NCBI GenBank assembly: GCA_016841665.1
Contig: JAENYT010000015.1
Location: 1-35,684, forward strand
Direction: 5' to 3'
DNA: 35,684 nt
Source: Methanobacteriota archaeon
GTDB lineage: Archaea > Halobacteriota > Methanomicrobia > Methanomicrobiales > Methanomicrobiaceae
The notes under the pieces were generated by a model, which saw only the letters and a program-made list of their open reading frames with translations, did not search any database and had not been told where the DNA came from. Positions 10,638-19,401 of this stretch are shown piece after piece. The translations under genes were made by a program, and so were the position numbers. Numbering within the stretch: the stretch's first letter is position 1; the number at the start of each line of letters is the position of its first letter.

Positions 10638-11870
10638 TCACCCCTTTCTGCCGTCTATCGCAGTTGCGTATATTGCCACAAGGTCCCGGTTCAACTTCAG
10701 TATATCATACTTCTGTGCCACAAACTCCCTTCCTGTCTTTCCCATGTCCGCCCATTGTTCCGGGTGTCCGATCAAATAGAGCAGTGTATCGCGCAAGGCC
10801 CCTACATCCCATTCCTGCACGAGAAACCCGGACCGCTCATGGAGCACTCCTTCCGGAATGCCGTTATGGAACGTGGAGATCACCGGCATGCCGGTCGCCT
10901 GCGCCTCCTGGAGGACAAGGGCCTGTCCCTCCTTGTCGCCGTTGGGTGCGGTGACGCTGGTGAGCGCAAACAGGTGGCATTCCCGGTAGAGTTTCAGCAG
11001 CTCATCATCGGAGACACTGGTGAGAAACATCACATGGTCCGTTAACTCCCATGCTTCAACCAATCCCTTGAGGTGCTCTTCCAGCGGGCCGTTTCCCACA
11101 ATAATGTATTCCACGTCATCTCGTTCTCGCAGTACTTCCCGCAGGGCGCGCAGCATGAACTCATGCCCCTTTTTCTCCACCAGCCGGCCCACCGTCAGGA
11201 TCCTGACCCTGCCTTCTTCCGGGTAGTTCCTCTCCCTGTAAGGATACTTTTCAAGGTCCAGGCCAACGGGGAGTATCCGGATTCTTTCTTCATCGCAGCC
11301 CAGCGCGGCCGCCTGCGATTTCGTATACTCCGTATTGCAGGTGAACAGGTCCCCTGCGGCGAAGAGGTCTTCATAGACCTCCTTTCCGTGCACCCGCGTG
11401 TAGCTGTGCACGTCGTACCCGTGGAACGAGGTGACAAACGCGCCCCTGAACCCGATATCCTTCAGTGGCAGGAGTTTGGCGCCATTCGGGCCGAAATGGC
11501 AGTGAAAGATGTCGAAATCGTATCCATAAAAGGGGAGGGCGAGGTAGAACAATTGCAGTGAACGTGCCCGTTTGCCGAATTTCAGGAGATTGATCGAATT
11601 GATGATGGGTACGGGATCCCGGTTGATATTCCTGCAGATCCAGGCACAGGCGTTGAGGTATTTTTCGCGTCGGTCCGCGGGCACGGAAGGGTAATGGACC
11701 CGGTCCATGATCCTGTAGCGTTCGATATCCGGGTGGACGGTCGGCTCGTCCGGGTGTGATCGCGCGAAGATTTGCACGTCGTGCCCAAGGTCCAGCAGGC
11801 CTGTTATCTGGTGGAGAATGAACGTCTCGGAGGTCTTGGGAAATTCCGAGACAATCACGGCGATTTTCAC
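10638..11870 (-). CDS. Family 4 glycosyltransferase (colanic-acid WcaL-like)
   Basis: This 410-residue GT-B enzyme has an N-terminal acceptor domain (KIAVIVSEFPKTSETFILHQ, then HCHFGPNGAKLLPL and TSFHGYDVHSY) and a C-terminal nucleotide-sugar domain (LTVGRLVEKKGHEFMLRAL, YIIVGNGPLEEHL, and the EGQALVLQEAQATGMPVIST motif with the E-x7-E donor-binding pattern). The opening sequence and HFGPNG resemble WcaL/AmsK-type enzymes of exopolysaccharide pathways. Retaining stereochemistry is expected for GT4. It is the last gene of a flippase - methyltransferase - GT4 operon and overlaps the methyltransferase by 4 bases (ATGA). Confidence 0.9.
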   Translation of the reverse strand: MKIAVIVSEFPKTSETFILHQITGLLDLGHDVQIFARSHPDEPTVHPDIERYRIMDRVHYPSVPADRREKYLNACAWICRNINRDPVPIINSINLLKFGKRARSLQLFYLALPFYGYDFDIFHCHFGPNGAKLLPLKDIGFRGAFVTSFHGYDVHSYTRVHGKEVYEDLFAAGDLFTCNTEYTKSQAAALGCDEERIRILPVGLDLEKYPYRERNYPEEGRVRILTVGRLVEKKGHEFMLRALREVLRERDDVEYIIVGNGPLEEHLKGLVEAWELTDHVMFLTSVSDDELLKLYRECHLFALTSVTAPNGDKEGQALVLQEAQATGMPVISTFHNGIPEGVLHERSGFLVQEWDVGALRDTLLYLIGHPEQWADMGKTGREFVAQKYDILKLNRDLVAIYATAIDGRKG

Positions 11871-12628
11871 GGTTTTTCCCCTTTGATGACGATTTCAAAT
11901 CCGTATTTGTGCTGGAACGGCGCCGAGTCCCTGAGGATATCCGGAATTTTTCCTAAGTAACGGTATACCCGGCGCACGCCCTTTCCCAAGAGGCGATACA
12001 GCCCGTGGGCACTGTAAAACCCTGAAAATTCCAGGTTTTGCAGCCCGAACTGTACAAAGAGTTCTTGCAATTCCTCGCGGGTGAACGATTTTTCATACCC
12101 GTACCGAAATGGCCTGTCCAGCTTCGCCAGCGCCCACTTGTACAGGGTATGGGGGTAGTTGTGCCAGTTGGGAACGGCAACCACGACCTTGCCCCCTGGT
12201 TTCGTTACCCGCAGCATTTCCGCCACGGCATCCTCGTAGCTGGGGCCGGCCCCAAGCCTGAAATGTTCAATAACCCCCTCGTTGAAGACGACATCAAAGG
12301 TGTTGTCCGGAAACGGGAGGCGGAAGAGGTCGCCGTGCACGAACGCGACATTGGTGAGCTGGTTGATGGTTTTCAAATTGCGGGCGATGGCCAGCGCCTG
12401 CGGCGAGATGTCGAGACCGATGATCTCGCTTTCCGCGAGATCGGAAGCCAGCCGGCAGCAGAACCTCCCCGTCCCGCATCCTGCCTCGAGAATGCGCCCG
12501 TCCCCGCTGCCGATGAACTCCCGCAGTGCCCCGTACGCCTCGTCGGCAAACCGGTTGTAGAGAATCGCTTCGGGTGATGAGCGCACCTGTTGCCAGTTCT
12601 GCTCCCAGATGCTTTCTATGGTTTTCAT
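11867..12628 (-). CDS. Class I SAM-dependent methyltransferase
   Basis: The start is ATG at 12628 (MKTIESIWEQNWQQ); a GTG sits directly before it. The 253-residue product has the Rossmann-like core of the methyltransferase 11 family: motif I ILEAGCGTGRFCCRLA, IIGLDISPQALAIAR for the adenosine-ribose acidic residue, VHGDLFRLPFPDNTFDVVFN, and LRVTKPGGKVVVAVPN. The C-terminal part is basic and aromatic (KGVRRVYRYLGKIPDIL). The location between a flippase and a GT4 gene suggests methylation of a sugar or lipid carrier-linked glycan, but the substrate cannot be read from sequence. The gene starts 11 bases after the flippase gene ends. Confidence 0.87.
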   Translation of the reverse strand: MKTIESIWEQNWQQVRSSPEAILYNRFADEAYGALREFIGSGDGRILEAGCGTGRFCCRLASDLAESEIIGLDISPQALAIARNLKTINQLTNVAFVHGDLFRLPFPDNTFDVVFNEGVIEHFRLGAGPSYEDAVAEMLRVTKPGGKVVVAVPNWHNYPHTLYKWALAKLDRPFRYGYEKSFTREELQELFVQFGLQNLEFSGFYSAHGLYRLLGKGVRRVYRYLGKIPDILRDSAPFQHKYGFEIVIKGEKP

Positions 12629-12638
12629 CACTCACCGC

Positions 12639-14114
12639 CTAGTCAATGAAGTGCATCACCATCTTCAGTGCGCTGGTCGACTTCCCCTCGATGAGGCGAT
12701 CGGCAATCAGGTAGAGGATGCAACCGGCGATTGCCACTGCCAGGAATATTGGGATCGAATCGATCGCGACAAATTGCATGAACAACCCGATCACCAGCAG
12801 CGTCGAGGCCGTCGAGAGCGTGGCGGGGAGCATCGAGGACTGGAACTGCGCGAGCCCGGCCTCAAGGATCTCTGCGACGGCGACGGCCGCAAGTATCTGC
12901 GTGACGAGGTTGGGGAGAATGATCGCAACGGTGGTGCCGATCAGCCCGTAGTACACCGTGAGGGGGTAGATAATCACGGCCATGAGCACCAGCTGGAGGA
13001 ATGCCAGTCTGGTAAGGATGTGTGGTTTAAAGACGCCCTGAAAGATCGGGCCGGTGGTGGCCCCGAACGACCTGACCAATCCGTAGACCGCCAGCAACTG
13101 CAAAACCGGGATCATGTCGGCCCATTTCTCCCCCAGGAACAGGATGGTGAAGGCGGGCCCGAGAAGAAAGATGAAGCCCGCGATGGGAACAGAGAGGAAC
13201 ATGGTCACCTTCAGCGTCGTGAAATACGCCTCCCGGAGTTTGGGGATAGTATCCTGCAGCTTGGCGTACACGGGAAAGGACACCTGGGAGATGACGTGGG
13301 TGATTTCGGTGGCCGGCATATTCGAGAAGCGGTAGGCGAGCTGGTACAGCCCCAGTGCGGTGACGCCGAGGACCTTTCCCACCAGGATGTCGTCCCCCTG
13401 TGTGATCAGGAAGATCAGGACGGTCGACCCGAACACCCATTTGCCGAACCCGGAAAGTTCCCGGGCCTTTGTCACGTCCAGCCTGAATTTCGGGCGGTAA
13501 GGGTGCACAAGGTAACTTGCGACCATATTCACCGCGCTCCCTGCCAGAAGGCCGATCACCAGCGCCCACACGTTCTGCAGGATGATCGCCGCTGCGACGG
13601 TGGCGACAAACTCGATGATGGTCCCGGCGAACTGGAAGGCAAACTGCCGTTTGAATTCCAGCTCCTTCTGGAAGTACACCGTCCCGATGTTGGTGAATGC
13701 CTGGAAGACCGCGGACAGTCCGATGACCTGCACGATGGGCTCTGCCTCAGGGACCCCGAAGAAGACGGCGACGTAGGGTGCGAGTACGTAGAGGATGCCG
13801 AAGAGGGCGAGGCCCCGCAGGATCAAAAACGTCCAGGTGGTATCGAGGTAGGGCCCGATATTCTCCTTCTTCTGCACCAGCGCCGGCTTGAACCCGGTCT
13901 GCGAAAAGGTCTCCAGCGTGGCCAGGGTGAGCAGCGCGATGCCCATGAGCCCGAAATCCCCCGGCACCAGGATGCGCGCGAGGATGACAAGCCGGGCGAA
14001 CCTGAACGCCTGCTGGCCGATCCTCAGGGAGAAGACCCAGAACCCGCTGATCAAGGCCTTCTGGGAGAGATTTTCGCCGGAGGTGTTCAGCAGGGTGTGG
14101 AGCTTTTTTCGCAT
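12639..14114 (-). CDS. Polysaccharide flippase (Wzx / MOP-MATE superfamily)
   Basis: The 491-residue product begins at ATG 14114 (MRKKLHTLLNTSGENLSQKA); an in-frame ATG at 14183 would add 23 polar residues that lack similarity to the family start. The protein is almost wholly hydrophobic with about 12-14 membrane helices, and the N-terminus ISGFWVFSLRIGQQAFRFARLVILARILVPGDFG is typical of the PST/Wzx group. TGFKPALVQKKENIGPYL is another hallmark of these transporters. Such proteins move lipid-linked oligosaccharide across the cytoplasmic membrane. It is the first gene of the operon with the methyltransferase and GT4, and a second exporter (ABC) lies at 26764-28860. Confidence 0.9.
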   Translation of the reverse strand: MRKKLHTLLNTSGENLSQKALISGFWVFSLRIGQQAFRFARLVILARILVPGDFGLMGIALLTLATLETFSQTGFKPALVQKKENIGPYLDTTWTFLILRGLALFGILYVLAPYVAVFFGVPEAEPIVQVIGLSAVFQAFTNIGTVYFQKELEFKRQFAFQFAGTIIEFVATVAAAIILQNVWALVIGLLAGSAVNMVASYLVHPYRPKFRLDVTKARELSGFGKWVFGSTVLIFLITQGDDILVGKVLGVTALGLYQLAYRFSNMPATEITHVISQVSFPVYAKLQDTIPKLREAYFTTLKVTMFLSVPIAGFIFLLGPAFTILFLGEKWADMIPVLQLLAVYGLVRSFGATTGPIFQGVFKPHILTRLAFLQLVLMAVIIYPLTVYYGLIGTTVAIILPNLVTQILAAVAVAEILEAGLAQFQSSMLPATLSTASTLLVIGLFMQFVAIDSIPIFLAVAIAGCILYLIADRLIEGKSTSALKMVMHFID

Positions 14115-14221
14115 AGTATTTGTCCGGATTCGTTTCCGGGACCTCTGATCTGTATTGCGTATTGATACCGTAATTCCAGGCATATCAGATCATAGCCTGC
14201 CCAACTCAAATTTTTCAGCAA

Positions 14222-14283
14222 CGCTTGAGGTTCTTTGTATCAGCGATCGTTCTTTTTTTGCCCTCCGAAACATACCTCAAGCG
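14222..14283 (-). promoter_or_regulatory. 10-bp inverted repeat in the putative flippase leader
   Basis: CGCTTGAGGT at 14222-14231 is the exact reverse complement of ACCTCAAGCG at 14274-14283, with 42 bases between. If leftward transcription starts near 14316 from the upstream TATA-like box, both arms fall inside the 5' leader of the flippase operon and would close a large stem-loop. Confidence 0.4.
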
Positions 14284-14336
14284 GGTAGTTATCATCCCTG
14301 AATCATGGGGGAATCTCATGTCTGATTATATTCACC

Positions 14337-14349
14337 TCTTTATATAACA
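14337..14349 (-). promoter_or_regulatory. TATA-like box, probable promoter of the flippase operon
   Basis: Read on the minus strand this is GTTATATAAAG, close to the archaeal TATA consensus. It predicts a start near 14316 and hence a leader of roughly 130-200 bases before the flippase start codon. Confidence 0.45.
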
Positions 14350-14499
14350 CTTATTCAGATGTTTCATTTCAGGCTTTCTTCGCTCGGAAGGTTCCGTCCT
14401 TCTGAGAGTCCCTCCCATGATAACATTCCGAAGAATGGCTCTTGATTCAATTCATTCCTCGTATTTTCAGGACTTCCTATTGCGCAGTAGTTTTTGAAT

Positions 14500-14535
14500 T
14501 TCTTTTTCAACTTCTTTTTCAACTTCTTTTTCAAA
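14500..14535. repeat. 12-bp tandem repeat, three copies
   Basis: TTCTTTTTCAAC is repeated at 14500-14511 and 14512-14523, and a third copy at 14524-14535 differs only in the last base. In one minus-strand frame it reads as repeats of EKEV, so it may be a coding remnant rather than a regulatory array. Confidence 0.7.
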
Positions 14536-14610
14536 TGGTAATCTGAAAAAGCCGTGGAAAACCAATTAGAAATTATTTTATTTGCACTTGATGAATGAAA
14601 TTTGGATAAA

Positions 14611-15126
14611 ATGGCGAATTTACAAAAAATTAAAAAAATTATAAAGAATATTTTATCCTTTTTTTATACAATAAAAGCAAAAATGGAGGTAAAGTCGTAT
14701 AGCCCTCCGTTTAAAGTAAATGGTTTATGCTGGTTCACAAAAAACACAATTCTGGGAAAAAATACACATTTTAATGGAATAGAAATTCTTGGGGATGGGG
14801 AGGTAATAATTGGAGATAATTTCCACTCGGGAAAAGAGTGTATGATTATCACTCATGTTCATAATTATGATCATGGTAAAAAAATCCCTTATGATGACAC
14901 ATATATCTATAAATCTGTAAATATCGGGGATAATGTCTGGATTGGCCATAGGGTGATTATTCTGGGAGGAGTAACCATTGAGGAGGGTGCAATTGTCCAG
15001 GCAGGATCCGTTGTTGTGTCGGATATCCCTAGGTGCGCGATAGCTGGAGGCCACCCGGCGAGGGTATTTAAATATCGCGATATTTCGCACTACGAAGAAT
15101 TAAAAGAAAACCGTGCTTTTAATTAA
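14611..15126 (+). CDS. Hexapeptide-repeat acyltransferase (LbH family)
   Basis: The start is ATG 14611 (MANLQKIKKIIKNILSFF); a TTG three codons earlier is less likely. The 171-residue protein has a basic amphipathic N-terminus and then imperfect hexapeptide repeats forming a left-handed beta-helix (ILGKNTHFNGIEILGDGEVIIG, SVNIGDNVWIGHRVIILGG, VTIEEGAIVQAGSVV, split here at natural breaks). HVHNYDH carries the probable catalytic histidine of the acetyl-CoA-dependent WbbJ/NodL/Xat group, and the C-terminus IAGGHPARVFKYRD is typical. It probably O- or N-acetylates a sugar of the surface glycan. Very AT-rich, unlike the flippase gene on its left. Confidence 0.88.
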   Translation: MANLQKIKKIIKNILSFFYTIKAKMEVKSYSPPFKVNGLCWFTKNTILGKNTHFNGIEILGDGEVIIGDNFHSGKECMIITHVHNYDHGKKIPYDDTYIYKSVNIGDNVWIGHRVIILGGVTIEEGAIVQAGSVVVSDIPRCAIAGGHPARVFKYRDISHYEELKENRAFN

Positions 15127-15158
15127 TTTGCTGTAATTTATGCTCATTTGGCACAACG

Positions 15159-15166
15159 TATAAATA
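15159..15166 (+). promoter_or_regulatory. TATA box upstream of the 15256 gene
   Basis: TATAAATA at 15159-15166 is a close match to the archaeal TATA consensus and predicts transcription from about 15188, which would put the repeat element at 15190-15225 at the very start of the leader. A second AT-rich candidate at 15226-15238 would instead give a leaderless message. Confidence 0.45.
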
Positions 15167-15189
15167 AACAGTGAAATATCAGACCTATG

Positions 15190-15225
15190 AACCTGATTAA
15201 GATTATCAGGTACGATGATCAGGTT
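15190..15225 (+). promoter_or_regulatory. Alternative-hairpin element before the 15256 gene
   Basis: ACCTGAT at 15191-15197 can pair with ATCAGGT at 15205-15211 (7-base loop) or, extended to AACCTGAT at 15190-15197, with ATCAGGTT at 15218-15225. The two hairpins exclude each other, and a T-rich tract follows. It could end the 14611-15126 transcript or act as a leader switch; only the repeats are directly seen. Confidence 0.4.
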
Positions 15226-15255
15226 TGATATATTTTTATTTTAAATTGGTACTAA

Positions 15256-16923
15256 ATGCATGAAGATATTCGATTGATAAATAATTTTATATCCCATAAA
15301 TTAAGTTGCGGAAAAAATCTAATTGAATTAACGCAATATTCGGATTTTTCAATGTGGTGGGCTCTTGATTTTGAGTTTTATAAATTTTTATCAAAGATCA
15401 CAGGTGATGAAAAGAAAAATACTTCAAAAACGGCGATTCGGCAAAAGATCCAGTGGCTTCCTTTTTCGCAGTTCGTTTTTTATGATTTCATATACAGTTG
15501 TCTCTCAAAATATTTTATTAAATTTATTTTATCTGCCCATGACGTTCAAAAAGATACAGCAATGCATGAAAATTTGCATGGCATCATATTGATTGTATCT
15601 TCAAATCGATGGTGGCAAAAAAATGGGCATAACGAATATCATGAGGATTATTTCTTTGATCCGATTATTAAAAACATAAAAAATAAGTATGAATTGATTG
15701 GTACGTATCGAATTGATATCCGTCCTTTAAATGAAATTAAGCATTATTTTTCAAGATTGGCTGAATGGAGAATACCATTTTTACCGTATAATTATTTTTG
15801 GTCCGTCGATATCTGGAGAAAAGAATTAAATGAATCAAAAAAATTTGAAAAAGTATTTAAAATAATTAAAAATGATGAAAATTTCAGGAAATTGTGTATT
15901 ATTGGCAATAAGGATTATTATCAGGAAATAATCAATGAATTTGAATTTTATTTTAGAATTTTACTTCCATACGCAATTAAGACGTATGAATCATTTCGAG
16001 GGATGATTCAAACGACAAGACCAAATGCAATTTTGATATCGAGTGAATATGCATGGGCAGAGCGTAGTTTAATTTATGCTGCGAAGCAGGAGGGCGTTCC
16101 TGTTGTTGCGATTCAACACGGCAATATTACTCCCGATCATAGGGGGTATATTTACGGATGTTCCGAAATTTCAGAACATGGAAGTTTCAAGTATCCTTTC
16201 TGCCCAATTGCGGATAAAACCGCCGTTTTCGGAGAGTATTATCGAGAGATGCTCACCAAAGCAAGCAATTATCCCGGGGATTCGGTGGTTATAACCGGTC
16301 AACCAAGATTTGATGAAATAAATAATCTTAAAAAAAGATATAACCGGGAAGTAATACTGGAGAAATTTGGTATTGTGGCGGGGAAAAAGTGTATTTTATG
16401 GACAACTCAATGCCATGGAATGAGTGATGATGAAAATAATAGAAATTTTGAGGCTGTATTCACTGCAATGAAAGAAATTCCGGATTCATATCTAATAATA
16501 AAGCAACATCCGAGAGAAGGTCCGAAGTATTCAGAAATAGTCAATAAATTTAAGAAAAAATATCCTGGGATAAATGTGGTGTCCCCCCATAAAAAAACTG
16601 ATATTTATGAGTTGTTGGTAATTTGTGATGTAATAATTACCAAATTCTCTACAACCGCTTCAGAAGCAATCTTTTTTGATAAACCTCTGATCATATTAAA
16701 TTTAAGTGGAAAACCGGATAAGGCTGGATATGTTGAAGAGGGTGTTGCAGAGGGAGTGTATTCTGCCGAAGAATTGCAATCAAGCATTATAAATATGCTT
16801 GAAAATGGCTCCACGCTTGCAGATAATCGCAAAAAATATATTGAGCGATATTTGAACAATCTTGATGGCACATCAACCGAAAGAATATCTTCATTAATAG
16901 ACTCGGTAATTACAAGTAATTAA
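15256..16923 (+). CDS. Large GT-B-fold surface carbohydrate protein (TagB/TagF-like)
   Basis: This 555-residue AT-rich gene encodes a protein whose C-terminal half resembles the CDP-glycerol glycerophosphotransferase / UDP-GlcNAc epimerase superfamily: GVPVVAIQHGNITPD, VVITGQPRFDEI, YLIIKQHPREGPKYSEI and ITKFSTTASEAIFFDKPLII. The HP and the S-T-x-x-x-E segments are the usual nucleotide-donor contacts of this fold. The N-terminal 190 residues (KITGDEKKNTSKTAIRQK and following) are unlike anything I recognise. It may transfer a CMP- or CDP-linked group to the glycan; the 22839-21628 protein shares the TGQPRFD motif. Exact donor unknown. The convergent GT4 gene begins its stop 38 bases away. Confidence 0.75.
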   Translation: MHEDIRLINNFISHKLSCGKNLIELTQYSDFSMWWALDFEFYKFLSKITGDEKKNTSKTAIRQKIQWLPFSQFVFYDFIYSCLSKYFIKFILSAHDVQKDTAMHENLHGIILIVSSNRWWQKNGHNEYHEDYFFDPIIKNIKNKYELIGTYRIDIRPLNEIKHYFSRLAEWRIPFLPYNYFWSVDIWRKELNESKKFEKVFKIIKNDENFRKLCIIGNKDYYQEIINEFEFYFRILLPYAIKTYESFRGMIQTTRPNAILISSEYAWAERSLIYAAKQEGVPVVAIQHGNITPDHRGYIYGCSEISEHGSFKYPFCPIADKTAVFGEYYREMLTKASNYPGDSVVITGQPRFDEINNLKKRYNREVILEKFGIVAGKKCILWTTQCHGMSDDENNRNFEAVFTAMKEIPDSYLIIKQHPREGPKYSEIVNKFKKKYPGINVVSPHKKTDIYELLVICDVIITKFSTTASEAIFFDKPLIILNLSGKPDKAGYVEEGVAEGVYSAEELQSSIINMLENGSTLADNRKKYIERYLNNLDGTSTERISSLIDSVITSN

Positions 16924-16961
16924 TCCAAATTTCTCCTTTAAATCTATATGCAGTGTATAAA

Positions 16962-18197
16962 TCAGTTCAAATTTGTTTTTTCGATTTCATCATAGCAATG
17001 ATAATATTGCTCGCAGATGATATCCCAATCAAATTTTTTTGCATAGTCCATAATTTCATTCCGATCCCAGCTCCTATTTATCGCAGATATCATTGTATTT
17101 GCAGTTTGATCATCTGTCCTTTCAGGAATCAATTCAAAATAATCTTCATGATAGATGTCCGTAATGCCTTCCATATCTTTAAATGTAATCACCGGCAAAC
17201 CGGCGGCAAGAGCTTCAATAAATACAAGTGGCAATCCTTCTGATGTGGATGGGAGAATGAAAAAATCAGAAGCATGGTATAATTCTATCAATTCATCGTC
17301 GGATGCATCGTCGATAAGCAGCGCCTCTGCACTGAGATTATTCCTTTCAATAAAGGACTCCAATTCGTTCTTTTCCGGACCTTTCCCGACGATCAAGTAA
17401 AAAATGTTACACCTATCCTCAGGCATCATCTCCAATAATGCCTCTAAAATTTGGATATGATTTTTTCTTTTGATCAAGGAACCAACCTGTACAAACACTT
17501 TCCTATCTTCGGGAATGTGAAATTTTTCTCTTATTGTATTTATTGGAAGTTTGCAGGAAGAGTATCTTGCACTATTAACTCCATTATTAATTACTCTGAT
17601 CTCCTTGTCGTGTAATCCATGGAAGTTTGCAAGCATATCATCCTTTGTACGTTGTGAAACCGCTGTGATTATTTGATTCCTGGCTGCACTTTCTTCAAAA
17701 ATTCTCCTTTCAATTGATTTTTTGTAATGCGTGGATACATTTTCATCCAGTGAATAAATTCCATGTGCAGTAATGACAAATGGTGTATTGCTATCCAGGC
17801 ATGCTTTGATAATGGGAAAATAGTCGATCGTTGCGCCATGAATATGGACGATATCCGGGTTGATGGAGTGTAAAATTTCCTTGAAAAACACTCGGAAATA
17901 AAGTGTTACACCAAAATAACCAAGATTGTTTATTGATATATTCAAGAACGGGCCGATTAAATGAGTCCAATCAAAAAAATTGGATATCCCTTTAAATAGT
18001 AAATTTCCTGAAAAATATTTTTTAATTACCCTAATATTGGCTTTTTTCTCTAGAAAATTATCATCACCTATCAACGGATACATTGAGAATAAATATAATT
18101 GATTCTTGTTTGCCATGGTTTCAGACAGACTTAATATTGCGTTTGTGCGCCCCGTTGTTTGGGAAAAATTTGTACCCACCATCAATATTTTTCTCAT
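16962..18197 (-). CDS. Family 4 glycosyltransferase
   Basis: The 411-residue GT-B protein starts at ATG 18197 (MRKILMVGTNFSQTTGRTNA). The N-terminal domain includes PDIVHIHGATIDYFPIIKA and TPFVITAHGIYSLDE; the C-terminal donor domain has VFVQVGSLIKRKNHIQILEA, FYLIVGKGPEKNELE, and the E-x7-E motif in STSEGLPLVFIEALAAGLPV. These are standard GT4 features and point to a retaining glycosyltransferase using a nucleotide sugar. It is transcribed alone, divergently from the GT4 at 18322 with which it shares an AT-rich promoter region of 124 bases. Strongly AT-rich. Confidence 0.9.
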   Translation of the reverse strand: MRKILMVGTNFSQTTGRTNAILSLSETMANKNQLYLFSMYPLIGDDNFLEKKANIRVIKKYFSGNLLFKGISNFFDWTHLIGPFLNISINNLGYFGVTLYFRVFFKEILHSINPDIVHIHGATIDYFPIIKACLDSNTPFVITAHGIYSLDENVSTHYKKSIERRIFEESAARNQIITAVSQRTKDDMLANFHGLHDKEIRVINNGVNSARYSSCKLPINTIREKFHIPEDRKVFVQVGSLIKRKNHIQILEALLEMMPEDRCNIFYLIVGKGPEKNELESFIERNNLSAEALLIDDASDDELIELYHASDFFILPSTSEGLPLVFIEALAAGLPVITFKDMEGITDIYHEDYFELIPERTDDQTANTMISAINRSWDRNEIMDYAKKFDWDIICEQYYHCYDEIEKTNLN

Positions 18198-18246
18198 CTT
18201 TATTCCGTTTTCTATTGAATTTTATATTTAAATAAACCACGCTGGT

Positions 18247-18258
18247 TGTATATTTAAG
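18247..18258 (+). promoter_or_regulatory. TATA-like box in the divergent GT4/GT4 region
   Basis: TGTATATTTAAG around 18247-18258 is suitable for rightward transcription towards 18322, with a leader of some 45 bases. A TTTAAATATAAA stretch near 18220-18231, read leftwards, would serve the 18197 gene. Confidence 0.4.
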
Positions 18259-18321
18259 AAAACGTTATTATCTTTCACAAAAGATTGTTTGATTATAAAA
18301 TTCTTGGATAAAGTTGATTTT

Positions 18322-19401
18322 ATGAAGATACTTTGTATTTCGCTTCATTTTTTCGATTACACAATACAAATGGCAAATGCCCTTTCGCAAAAAGGGGAAG
18401 TCCTGTTGATGTTACCTGAAACGATTTCTCCTGAAGATATTCAACGAGTCGGAAAAAACGTTCAAATAATTCTGTTTCCGTTTTCAAAACGTGTTTATCA
18501 TCCGGATCTCATAGTATCATACATTACGATCCGAAAAAATGTGTATATGTTCAAACCAGATGTGATCCACGTTCAAGTGCAGGGTTTGTTTTTGTGTTAT
18601 TTACTGCCAATTCTGAAAAGATATCCGCTTGTCGCAACGTTCCACGATATCGTACCACATCCCGGAGAAGAGAAATTACTGCACAAAATAACCCTTTTTT
18701 GTTTTAGAAAAAATGCAGACAAAATACTCGTACATGGTAATAATTTAAAATCGCTGATGATCGACTTGTTTGATATGAAGCCCGACAAGATTTATTCCAT
18801 TCCTATAGGGGAACATGAGGTGGCACCATTCAAGCAATATGAACGGGGTGATATCAATGAAGATGTAAATAACGTACTATTTTTCGGTAGAATCCGGAAA
18901 TATAAAGGTCTGGAATATTTAATCAGAGCTGAGCCGTTGATTACCCAAGAACTACCTAATACAAAATTTGTGATTGCTGGTGCCGGTGAAGACTTGGATT
19001 ACTACAAAGGCATGATGTCAAATCCTGATAATTTCATCTGCTATCATTATCATATTCCCTACAAACAGGGAGCAGAATTGATTCAGCGTAGCAGTATCAT
19101 TGTCCTTCCCTATATTGAAGCATCCCAGAGCGGTGTGATTCCAACCGCCTATGGATTTAATAAACCTGTTATTGTGACCGATGTCGGCAGCCTCTCCGAA
19201 ATTGTTGATGACGGAGAAACGGGTCTGGTTATTCCACCAAAAGATGTTGAGAAATTAGCTGAATCAATAATATATTTACTGAAAAACGATGAAATACGGC
19301 GAAAAATGGGTGAAGCCGGATATCGAAAATTGAAGACAGATTTATCCTGGGATGTCATCTCAGAGACTATTTTTCAGGCATATCGGGAATCTATCAACTG
19401 A
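18322..19401 (+). CDS. Family 4 glycosyltransferase
   Basis: ATG 18322 ([20 protein letters not shown]) is preferred to an in-frame TTG at 18289 since it gives the usual GT4 beginning. The 359-residue enzyme shows [68 protein letters not shown] and the donor-site region [20 protein letters not shown] followed by [14 protein letters not shown]. All features of a retaining GT4 are in place and the gene looks intact. Its TGA at 19399-19401 is followed at once by the 8-bp target duplication of an insertion sequence, and the transposase frame overlaps its last 28 bases on the other strand. Confidence 0.9.
   Translation: MKILCISLHFFDYTIQMANALSQKGEVLLMLPETISPEDIQRVGKNVQIILFPFSKRVYHPDLIVSYITIRKNVYMFKPDVIHVQVQGLFLCYLLPILKRYPLVATFHDIVPHPGEEKLLHKITLFCFRKNADKILVHGNNLKSLMIDLFDMKPDKIYSIPIGEHEVAPFKQYERGDINEDVNNVLFFGRIRKYKGLEYLIRAEPLITQELPNTKFVIAGAGEDLDYYKGMMSNPDNFICYHYHIPYKQGAELIQRSSIIVLPYIEASQSGVIPTAYGFNKPVIVTDVGSLSEIVDDGETGLVIPPKDVEKLAESIIYLLKNDEIRRKMGEAGYRKLKTDLSWDVISETIFQAYRESIN

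Larger units (their letters stand above)
14184..14610. other. Long intergenic region at the left edge of the AT-rich island
   Basis: No intact gene is seen in these 427 bases between two divergent genes. The region holds a strong leftward TATA-like element, a 10-bp inverted repeat, a 12-bp tandem repeat, and a possible remnant of a C-terminal coding segment on the minus strand. Composition changes from GC-rich on the left to strongly AT-rich on the right, so the island boundary probably lies here. Confidence 0.7.

Noticed and set aside
12609-14165. 518-codon plus-strand frame opposite the flippase gene
   Set aside because: The translation is extremely rich in Asp, Glu, Gly and His, as expected from the complement of a membrane-protein gene in GC-rich DNA.
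14500-14535. Tandem 12-bp repeats as a CRISPR-like array
   Set aside because: The units are directly adjacent with no spacers, too short, and only three in number.
14184-14610. tRNA gene or attachment site at the left island border
   Set aside because: No cloverleaf-like sequence or integrase gene was seen, and the other border is inside wzt, which suggests homologous exchange rather than site-specific integration.
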